Below are positions 1 through 5,170 of a DNA stretch of 5,170 nt, piece by piece; the first letter of the stretch is position 1, and each line of letters opens with the position of its first letter. The notes beneath the pieces are model-generated. The model was not told the DNA's origin, searched no databases, and worked only from the letters and a program-made list of their open reading frames with translations. Made by a program: the position numbers and the translations under genes. Source of the stretch: DATFJZ01 sp034660495 (GTDB lineage Bacteria > Desulfobacterota > Desulfobacteria > Desulfobacterales > Desulfobacteraceae); contig JAYEJJ010000063.1 of assembly GCA_034660495.1 (NCBI GenBank), positions 1 to 5,170 on the forward strand, given 5' to 3'.

Positions 1-109
1 GGTTCCTAAATATCAACAATTTGATTAAGTGCGTTGCGGATAATGGAGAAAAAGTTGGATTTTTATGACGAAAGGGTATTAATGTGTTATAAGGTGTGTT
101 TTTATGTGA
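1..109. other. AT-rich flank with no recognisable gene
   Basis: No frame here continues the PilY1-like protein that begins at about 110, because an in-frame TGA sits at 107-109. One frame is open from the left edge to a TGA at 66-68 (about 21 residues ending in EKVGFL). It could be the tail of an upstream gene, but it is too short to identify. The stretch is visibly richer in A/T than the coding remnant to its right. A short perfect inverted repeat, ATGTG-A-CACAT (104-114), lies on the boundary. I see no transposase and no clear insertion-sequence end. Confidence 0.4.
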
Positions 110-546
110 CACATGCCATATGATTTTGATGATGACAACGACTATGACGAAGATGACCAGGCCTATGTGGATGCATCTCCTACCTTTGCGGATGTAAAAA
201 TTGACGGCACATGGACCACCGTGCTTTTGAATGCCCAGGGCAACGGCGGTGATACGGTGACCTGTCTTGACGTCACTGATCCGGACAACCCCACTTTTAT
301 GTGGGAATTTGCCGATTCTGATCTCTACAGGAGCCGCTCCTCTGCCGCCGTATTCCAGATCGGCAGAATTCAGTTCGGTGCAGCCACAAAGTGGGTCGCC
401 TTTTTTGTATCCGGGGATATCAGCAACGAAGATCAATATTCATCCATATATCTGGTTGACATCGAAACCGGTAATCTCATCGAGCGCGTATATCTGGATG
501 CAGATCCGTTTGGCGACAGCCATGGGAAAGGCGGCATTGCCAGCGG

Positions 547-565
547 CCAGCCAGCCAGCCAGCCA
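547..565 (+). repeat. CCAG tetranucleotide repeat causing a frame break in pilY1 remnant
   Basis: Four complete CCAG units (547-562) are followed by a partial fifth (CCA). In the present frame they read GQPASQP and run on out of the PilY1 frame. With two units fewer (8 bp), the reading becomes GQPAIVDSDGNGYIDRLYVG. That continues exactly into the calcium-binding loop, so the ancestral state probably had two units. Losing one unit would also restore frame arithmetically, but gives a less natural join. The tract is typical of slipped-strand mispairing. Confidence 0.8.
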
Positions 566-1190
566 TTGTGGATTCTGATGGTAACGGATACATCGACCGG
601 TTGTATGTGGGGTCGGACAAGGGATTCATGTACAAAGTCACCACTCCGGATGATCCGGATTCCTTTATTTATGATTTTACCAATTGTGTCATCAACATCG
701 ATTTATAACCGCTGACAATGACAATACGGTGCCTGAATCGTATCAATATCAACCCATATACGGTTCTCCATCGGTCACGGTGGATAATTATTATTCCGCC
801 CAGGGAGAACTGGCCTACAATCTCTCCATCTTCTTTGGCACTGGCGACAGCCCCTATTATGATGAGGATATCGATACAGGTAATACCCGGTATAATTTTT
901 ATGCTTACAGGGACTCAAGCGGAAAAGGGGAATGCACCACAGATGATACCAGTCTTGCCTGGTATTTGGAACTGCCCGAAGTTCACCGGGTGTTCGCATC
1001 TGTGTTTTCTGCTGCCGGCAATGTTTATTTCGGCACATCCACGTCTGAAACCGAAGATCCCTGCGAGAGCACGCAAGACGATGACAATAACGGAAAAATA
1101 TATGCTGTTGATGCCGAAGACGGGAGCGTCCTTTTCAACCCGACGGTTGGCAATGTCGAAGTCTCGCCACTGGTGGATGACCACCATTTA

Positions 1191-1204
1191 TACGCCATAC
1201 GCCA
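1191..1204 (+). repeat. Tandem 7-bp duplication (TACGCCA x2) breaking the pilY1 frame
   Basis: TACGCCA occurs twice head to tail at 1191-1197 and 1198-1204. With one copy removed, frame 3 passes into frame 1 and reads HLYAKTPDGSIEPFGDGG, on to the natural-looking C-terminus and the stop at 1315-1317. With both copies present, frame 3 runs instead into an unrelated tail that stops near 1280. The lesion is therefore a +7 (+1 frame) insertion by direct duplication. Confidence 0.8.
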
Positions 1205-1343
1205 AAACACCGGATGGAAGCATAGAACCCTTTGGGGATGGGGGCTACAACACGGAAGTGATCATGGGGGCAGAGGTTGAAACAACGATAAAGTCATGGA
1301 AAGAACTGACAGATTAAAGGCTGAACAGTTTTATAACCTACAT

Positions 1344-3044
1344 TCAAAACTGTATTTCCAACAATCCATACCCGTCTTTGGAGAACAGCACCCGGGTATG
1401 AGATTCAAAAAAATGCCTGAGTACCTGCCGGTCATGATCGGAAGCCGCCTCCTTTAACCACAAATTCAATCCGGAATAACTCATCAGGATATGGGTGAAC
1501 CCTTTGCCGGTCAGGGTTGCGGCTACATCCTGCCCGGATGCGGCATCTTTGGCTGCTCTGTAAAGCAGCTGGTCCGGAAACGCGATATACCGGTCGGAAT
1601 AATATCCCCGCCCTCCTATGAACAGCCCGAAGATTTTTGCATCCGGTGCCAAATTGGCATTGGCATACTGAAACGCGGCATATTCCGGGCGGAATGCCTG
1701 GATGTACTCATCCCGGGTCACTTTTCCCATCAAGTAATCCAAGGGCCGGTCTTTTTTGAACCGTTCGACCATGTATGCGGCATTCATCCCGAGCATGACC
1801 GTGATCAGTGCAAAAACCAGAAACGTCCTGACCGGCCCGGACCATCGGACAGGTGCAAAAATCTGTGTCTGAAAATTGTGGAGCCCGAGCATGGCCAGCA
1901 CCACCAGTGGCGGCAAAATGGGTGAAAAATACCGGATCCGGATGGATGTCTGGGCACAGGCATAGAGCAGAAAAAACAGGGAGAAAAACAGCATGAGCAG
2001 AATTTCGGTTTTTTCCTGCCGGGACCTGGCCCTGAATCCCGGGATTAGACACAGGGGCAAAATCAGCAGAAACGGGCTGGTCCGGCCGTCAAAATACCGG
2101 AAATCATCATCTTTGCCCTGAAAAAACACCCGCACCGGAATCAAAGCGATCTGTGCCCGGGATTCCCCATACAGTTCTCGGCGCACCTGAATATGGGAGA
2201 TGCGGAAGGAGGGGACTTTGTTGTTTTTTTCAATGGATTCAGGCGGTGGATTGAACACTTTATTGTACAGGGGATACACCGGGTTGCCGGTCCAAGCCAG
2301 GTTGCGGATTATCCAGGGGGAGAAAACAAGCAGGGAAACCAGAATAAACAACACCCCCCATGCGGCTGCCTTGAGACTGGTATGGCGGGCTTTGGCATAA
2401 AACCGTGCATATACAAACGGTACAAACATCCCAAGCAAAAATAAACCCACCAGCCCGTTGTATTTGGTTCCCAGGGCCAGACCGCAAAAGACCCCACTGG
2501 TGATAAGGGGTCTGGATTTGAATCCGGATTCAATCCAGTCAAACAGATACAGCAATGCGGCAAACAGAAAACAGATCAGCCCCAGATCCACATACACGGT
2601 GGAGGACAAACGGATAATCACCGGCAGGCTCAGGAAGAAAAGGGCACCCAGCCAGGCACAGGTGGTGCTGGTCCGCCGGGAAAGATACCGGAAAATCATG
2701 AACCCGGTTATCAGAGCAAAGGTAAAATGGATGAATTTGGGGATAATATCATTGTTGAAAGCCAGCGGGATCATGTAAAGCAGATCCAGGTTCATGGGAT
2801 AATAGGAGAACGCAATATGAGATATCTCATATATTCCGCCGTGAAGCAGGAACAATTTGGGGATAAACAGATGATGGGTCAGCGCATCCCGATCGACCGG
2901 CGGGATCCCGGCCAAAAGCGCAACATACCCGATGATTCCGGCTATGAGAAGGGCAAATAAAAGATGGGGCCGAATTTTGTTCATCATGACCTTTATCAAT
3001 CCAAAAAGTGATAATGCTTTGGCATTTGTTTCAGGCCGAACCAT
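1344..3044 (-). CDS. Polytopic GT-C glycosyltransferase, GT39/ArnT-like
   Basis: The 566-residue inner-membrane protein is predicted to transfer a sugar from a lipid-phosphate donor to an acceptor on the outer side of the membrane, as GT-C enzymes do. Its donor and acceptor cannot be read from sequence. About ten to twelve hydrophobic segments run from residue 27 to about 425. The first extracytoplasmic loop carries the acidic pair D51-R-D53 followed by ALTHH, in the usual place of the GT-C catalytic or metal-site acid. Further family-like signatures are SYYPMNLD (80-87), LGTKYNGL (191-198) and TGNPVYPLYNKVF (252-264). A soluble C-terminal region (about 430-566) contains the GGRGYYSDR segment (477-485). 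The start is uncertain. The outer ATG (3042-3044) has only a weak GGA eight bases upstream. Met21 (2982-2984) has AAGG five bases upstream and begins just before the first membrane segment. The gene converges on the pilY1 remnant with a 26-bp gap and diverges from pilA. It looks intact and is clearly richer in G+C than pilA and the gene beyond. Confidence 0.85.
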   Translation of the reverse strand: MVRPETNAKALSLFGLIKVMMNKIRPHLLFALLIAGIIGYVALLAGIPPVDRDALTHHLFIPKLFLLHGGIYEISHIAFSYYPMNLDLLYMIPLAFNNDIIPKFIHFTFALITGFMIFRYLSRRTSTTCAWLGALFFLSLPVIIRLSSTVYVDLGLICFLFAALLYLFDWIESGFKSRPLITSGVFCGLALGTKYNGLVGLFLLGMFVPFVYARFYAKARHTSLKAAAWGVLFILVSLLVFSPWIIRNLAWTGNPVYPLYNKVFNPPPESIEKNNKVPSFRISHIQVRRELYGESRAQIALIPVRVFFQGKDDDFRYFDGRTSPFLLILPLCLIPGFRARSRQEKTEILLMLFFSLFFLLYACAQTSIRIRYFSPILPPLVVLAMLGLHNFQTQIFAPVRWSGPVRTFLVFALITVMLGMNAAYMVERFKKDRPLDYLMGKVTRDEYIQAFRPEYAAFQYANANLAPDAKIFGLFIGGRGYYSDRYIAFPDQLLYRAAKDAASGQDVAATLTGKGFTHILMSYSGLNLWLKEAASDHDRQVLRHFFESHTRVLFSKDGYGLLEIQF

Positions 3045-3063
3045 AAAATGAATCCGCCACTTT

Positions 3064-3110
3064 CGTCAACTGGTTTCAAATTTTGTCAAGATTACCGTTT
3101 TTTGTCTTTT
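3064..3110 (+). promoter_or_regulatory. Possible activator sites: three GTC elements about 20 bp apart
   Basis: TTTCGTCA, TTTTGTCA and TTTTGTCT place GTC at 3065, 3085 and 3104, spacings of 20 and 19 bp and so close to two helical turns. They lie about 140-180 bp upstream of the predicted pilA transcription start, a normal distance for an activator of sigma-54 polymerase. PilR of Pseudomonas aeruginosa is known to bind TGTC-containing repeats upstream of pilA. Assigning these to PilR is inference. Read on the minus strand, two of them are TTGACA-like and could instead be -35 elements for the divergent gene, although no good -10 follows. Confidence 0.3.
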
Positions 3111-3219
3111 TTAAAAGAGATGGTTTTTTTTAACACTACGCAAGCGGTGCAAATGAAATTGCTTTAAAGACAAATGGTTTGGAAGAAAAAAATATTGCTG
3201 TGCGGGGCTTTTTAATATA

Positions 3220-3235
3220 TGGTATGTTTTTTGCT
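3220..3235 (+). promoter_or_regulatory. Sigma-54 (-24/-12) promoter of pilA
   Basis: The site reads TGGTATG, then four T, then TTGCT. Against the consensus TGGCACG-N4-TTGCW, ten of twelve defined positions match. The invariant GG (3221-3222) and GC (3233-3234) are separated by exactly 10 bases. Transcription should start near 3246, giving a leader of about 69 nt before the pilA start. Sigma-54 control of pilA by the two-component pair PilS/PilR is established in Pseudomonas and described in Geobacter and Myxococcus. The regulator is not in this window. No convincing sigma-70 promoter was found at this position. Confidence 0.7.
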
Positions 3236-3301
3236 TTACTTTTAAATAATGTTAAATAACGCTTTAAAATGACAGAAGTACCAACAAACAGTAACAAAAT
3301 T

Positions 3302-3309
3302 AAAGGAGA
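3302..3309 (+). promoter_or_regulatory. Strong ribosome binding site of pilA
   Basis: AAAGGAGA lies with its GGAG ending six bases before the ATG at 3315. This is a near-ideal Shine-Dalgarno sequence and fixes the pilin start. It fits a protein made in large amounts. Confidence 0.85.
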
Positions 3310-3314
3310 CGGTT

Positions 3315-3701
3315 ATGAAAAAAATGTTGAACAACAAAAAAGGGTTCACCTTGATCGAATTGATGATTGTTGTTGCCATCATCGGTATCCTGGCAGCCAT
3401 TGCCATTCCAAATTTCCTCAGCTATCAGTGCAAGGCAAAACAAAGTGAGGCAAAAGCTGCTTTGGGCAGTATGAAAACGCAACAAGTAGCTTATTTTGCT
3501 GAATATGATGAATTTGCTGTCTCTACAGATGGTGTTGGTTTTTCCATTGACGCTGATGCAAGATATACCTATTCTATGGCAGCTGCTGCACCGGCTACTA
3601 ACTTTACTGCCACGGCTACTGCAACTATCAACGGTAATGCCGATGCATGGCATCTCAATAGAACAGGAGCTTTGAATAACAATACGAACGCCTGTCAATA
3701 A
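3315..3701 (+). CDS. pilA: Type IVa major pilin precursor
   Basis: The product is a 128-residue prepilin, the likely major subunit of a type IV pilus. It would be processed by the prepilin peptidase PilD and assembled at the inner membrane into a fibre for attachment, twitching or DNA uptake. The leader MKKMLNNKKG is short and basic. Cleavage after Gly10 leaves Phe1 of a 118-residue mature chain. Glu5 of the mature protein, needed for methylation and assembly, is present in FTLIELMIVVAIIG. The hydrophobic N-terminal helix runs to about mature residue 23 and is followed by IPNFLSYQCKAKQSEAK, typical of short pilins of this bacterial group. The globular part has a Thr/Ala-rich strand near precursor residues 93-104 and a DAWHLN segment (110-115). 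Cysteines are at mature 29 and 117. It is longer than the roughly 61-residue Geobacter PilA. It has its own sigma-54 promoter, strong ribosome binding site and terminator. A minor pilin or pseudopilin role is possible, but the expression signals favour the major subunit. Confidence 0.93.
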   Translation: MKKMLNNKKGFTLIELMIVVAIIGILAAIAIPNFLSYQCKAKQSEAKAALGSMKTQQVAYFAEYDEFAVSTDGVGFSIDADARYTYSMAAAAPATNFTATATATINGNADAWHLNRTGALNNNTNACQ

Positions 3702-3721
3702 TAATTCAATTCAATAAAATT

Positions 3722-3767
3722 TTGGCATCTTTTATTTGGAGCTATATGAAAGATGCCAATTTTTTTT
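3722..3767 (+). terminator. Rho-independent terminator after pilA
   Basis: TTGGCATCTTT (3722-3732) pairs perfectly with AAAGATGCCAA (3749-3759), an 11-bp stem. It may extend by a G-T pair and two A/T pairs into the loop. A run of eight T (3760-3767) follows at once. It starts 20 bases after the pilA stop codon and ends 41 bases before the next start, so most pilA transcripts should end here. Confidence 0.92.
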
Positions 3768-3808
3768 ATGTATTATTTTGTTTTAATAGTTAGAAAGGTT
3801 TGTGGTTG

Positions 3809-5170
3809 ATGGGAAAAACCGTTACTGCTTCACCACGAAATTTTTGTGTTTTTCTGCTGTTTGCTTTTTTTGTACTTATTATTTACAGCAACACGTTTAA
3901 TGCATCCTGGCAGCTTGATGATTCTCATAATATTGTCAACAATCCATGGCTGCATATCAACAACCTGTATCCTGAATCCTTAAAAAATACCTTTTATGCA
4001 TCCCACGACGGTGGACGGTATAACCAGGAAAAAATTTACCGACCTGTTCCAATGCTGTCTTTTGCTCTGAACTGGTACTATGGGAAATATGATGTAACAG
4101 GCTACCATGTTGTCAATACAGTGATCCATATTGTTTCGGCTTTTATTTTATTTCTGGCCGTTTCCAACATTTTTAAAGCGCCAAACATAAAAGAAAAATA
4201 TAGAAACAGACAATATCCCATTGCTTTGCTGGCAGCAGCGATATGGATGATTCATCCTATACAGACACAGGCAGTGACCTATATTGTACAGAGAATGGCG
4301 TCCATGGCCGGTATGTTTTATATTGCTGCTTTGTACATGTATATCAAGGCCAGGCTCTCAAAAGTTGTTCTCAAAAGAACAGTTCTATTTGTTTTTTCGT
4401 TTCTTCTGTTTTTACTTGCTGTTGCAAGCAAACAGAATGCTGTCATGCTTCCTTTTCTCATCGTCATCATGGAGTTTGTTTTTTTTCAGGATCTAAAAAA
4501 AGAAAATGTAAGGAGACAAGCTCTTCTTTTATCAGGTGTGATCATTTTGATGGTGGTTGTTGCAGGCACCTGTTTTTTCCTTGACAATAATTTTTTCTTC
4601 TTTCTTGATGGGTATTCTAAACGTCCCTTTACCCTTGTTCAAAGGCTTTTGACAGAACCACGAATAATTGTTTTTTACCTGTATCAGATTTTTTATCCCA
4701 TAGCATCTCATTTTTCAATCGGACATGACATTGTTGTCTCCGAATCATTATTTTCCCCTTGGACAACTCTCCCCTCAATACTCTTCATTCTTTCAATCCT
4801 TGGTGCAGGATTCTATAATATTACAAAAAGACCGGTTCTGTCTTTTGCTATTTTTTTCTTCTTTATCAATCATGTGATTGAGTCCACAATCATACCCTTG
4901 GAGCTTATATTTGAGCATCGCAATTATATTCCAACAATGTTTGTATTTGTGCCGGTTGCTATTGGTATCTGTTCTTTTTTTAACAATTATAAAAAAGATC
5001 AGAAAAAAAGGGCTGTATACTTTGTATTGACAGCAGGCATAATATTCGTGACAGCACTGGGCACTTATACACGCAATTTTGACTGGTTAACTGTCGAGAG
5101 CCTTTGGGAAAGTACTTTAAATAATGCGCCTGGAAATTCCAGGCCGTACCAGAATCTGGCGCTTCATTAT
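3809..5170 (+). CDS. TMTC-like GT-C membrane protein with TPR region beginning (3' end outside window)
   Basis: The frame is open for 454 codons from ATG 3809 to the last base, so the protein is partial at its C-terminus. It resembles bacterial relatives of the TMTC proteins: a GT-C membrane domain followed by tetratricopeptide repeats. The eukaryotic TMTCs are O-mannosyltransferases, but the activity of bacterial members is largely unassigned. Visible signatures are D37-D38 in WQLDDSHNIVNNP (first external loop, likely active-site acids), YRPV (77-80), WMIHPIQTQAVTYI (146-159), ASKQNAVMLP (206-215) and the hallmark FEHRNYIP (368-375). Hydrophobic segments are spread between residues 11 and 420. 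After the last one, the stretch NNAPGNSRPYQNLALHY (438-454) looks like the first TPR helix. The start follows AAAGG (3794-3798) by ten bases. In-frame TTG codons at 3800 and 3806 are alternatives, and an in-frame TAG at 3791 limits extension. It probably depends on readthrough of the pilA terminator, since no good promoter is seen in the 41-bp gap. A role in pilin modification is inferred from position only. Confidence 0.83.
   Translation, partial: MGKTVTASPRNFCVFLLFAFFVLIIYSNTFNASWQLDDSHNIVNNPWLHINNLYPESLKNTFYASHDGGRYNQEKIYRPVPMLSFALNWYYGKYDVTGYHVVNTVIHIVSAFILFLAVSNIFKAPNIKEKYRNRQYPIALLAAAIWMIHPIQTQAVTYIVQRMASMAGMFYIAALYMYIKARLSKVVLKRTVLFVFSFLLFLLAVASKQNAVMLPFLIVIMEFVFFQDLKKENVRRQALLLSGVIILMVVVAGTCFFLDNNFFFFLDGYSKRPFTLVQRLLTEPRIIVFYLYQIFYPIASHFSIGHDIVVSESLFSPWTTLPSILFILSILGAGFYNITKRPVLSFAIFFFFINHVIESTIIPLELIFEHRNYIPTMFVFVPVAIGICSFFNNYKKDQKKRAVYFVLTAGIIFVTALGTYTRNFDWLTVESLWESTLNNAPGNSRPYQNLALHY

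Larger units (their letters stand above)
110..1317 (+). pseudogene. Decayed pilY1-like gene, C-terminal propeller only, three frameshifts
   Basis: PilY1 is a large surface or secreted type IV pilus factor. Its C-terminal beta-propeller binds calcium and affects pilus extension, retraction and adhesion. Here only about 400 C-terminal residues remain, in four pieces. The first (about 110-564) carries YVDASPTFADV and LDVTDPDNPTFMWEF, typical of the PilY1 propeller. The second (565-708) carries the calcium-loop motif DSDGNGYID (571-597) followed by RLYVGSDKG. The third (about 703-1197) carries VYFGTSTSETEDPC and KIYAVDAEDGSVLF. The fourth (about 1198-1317) ends with YNTEVIMG and IKSWKE, typical of the end of related proteins. 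The pieces lie in frames 2, 1, 3 and 1. The joins are explained by two extra CCAG units, one lost base near 700-705, and a 7-bp duplication at 1191-1204. The N-terminal part is missing: a stop lies just upstream and no PilY1 sequence is seen in 1-109. No ribosome binding site precedes the ATG at 113. The family assignment is from motif recognition only. Confidence 0.82.

Noticed and set aside
113..715. A separate 200-residue protein starting at ATG 113
   Set aside because: There is no ribosome binding site. The first two thirds are mid-protein PilY1 sequence, and the tail after the CCAG repeat is out-of-frame translation of the PilY1 calcium-loop region.
684..1280. A separate 198-residue protein starting at ATG 684
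   Set aside because: It is the third piece of the pilY1 remnant. Its first residues and its tail after 1197 are out-of-frame sequence.
1325..1353. Inverted repeat ACAGTTTT (1325-1332) and AAAACTGT (1346-1353) between the converging genes, as a shared terminator
   Set aside because: The 8-bp stem is AT-rich with a 13-base loop, overlaps the stop codon of the minus-strand gene and has no T run on either strand. It is too weak to call.
1491..1925. Plus-strand open frame opposite the minus-strand glycosyltransferase
   Set aside because: The opposite strand encodes a clear membrane protein with family motifs. This frame has no ribosome binding site or recognisable domain and is a shadow of it.
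3061..3089. Sigma-70 promoter for the minus-strand gene built on TTGACA (3084-3089, read on the minus strand)
   Set aside because: No acceptable -10 hexamer lies 16-18 bases downstream. A second TTGACG-like element (3064-3069) also lacks a good -10. The real promoter could not be located.
3300..3698. Minus-strand open frame opposite pilA
   Set aside because: pilA on the plus strand has an unmistakable pilin N-terminus, ribosome binding site, promoter and terminator. The opposite frame has none of these.
4243..4584. Plus-strand frame rich in Cys, Ser and Phe inside the TMTC-like gene
   Set aside because: It is in another frame of the long open reading frame from 3809, whose translation shows family motifs throughout. 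The odd composition is a by-product of frame shift.
1..5170. CRISPR array, tRNA, insertion sequence or attachment site
   Set aside because: No spaced direct repeats, no tRNA-like arms and no transposase or integrase motifs were found on reading both strands by eye.

Overview
The window looks like chromosomal DNA of a Gram-negative, probably anaerobic, member of the former Deltaproteobacteria, most likely a Desulfobacter-like sulfate reducer. That placement is inferred from three things: the style of the short type IVa pilin, a pilin promoter that reads as a sigma-54 site, and a PilY1 C-terminus of the kind seen in that group. No rRNA or other marker is present, so the taxonomy is tentative. 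The common theme is type IV pili and membrane glycosyltransferases of the GT-C fold.

Layout. Positions 1-109 are AT-rich with no recognisable gene. From about 110 to 1317 (+) lies a decayed pilY1-like gene. It lacks its 5' part and has three frame breaks, two of them at short tandem repeats: CCAG units at 547-565 and a duplicated 7-mer at 1191-1204. The third is a single-base loss near 700-705. Removing these changes on paper gives one continuous PilY1 C-terminal beta-propeller of about 400 residues with a calcium-binding loop. Converging on it, 1344-3044 (-) encodes an intact polytopic GT39/ArnT-like glycosyltransferase. The divergent intergenic region 3045-3314 holds a good -24/-12 sigma-54 promoter match (3220-3235) and possible upstream activator repeats. 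They precede a pilA gene (3315-3701, +) with a strong ribosome binding site and a textbook type III leader-peptidase site. A strong intrinsic terminator (3722-3767) follows. From 3809 to the window edge a long frame stays open: 454 codons of a TMTC-like GT-C membrane protein whose TPR region is just starting where the window stops.

How the parts fit. The major pilin is probably transcribed from a regulated sigma-54 promoter, as in PilS/PilR systems. The terminator would limit readthrough into the TMTC-like gene, so abundant pilin and little enzyme could come from one promoter. Two GT-C enzymes flank the pilin gene, one divergent and one downstream. This makes pilin or surface glycosylation a reasonable hypothesis, but nothing here proves a substrate. 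Base composition changes sharply: sampled 60-base lines are 34/60 G+C in the minus-strand gene (2041-2100) and 24/60 in the downstream gene (4021-4080). The locus therefore looks like a mosaic.
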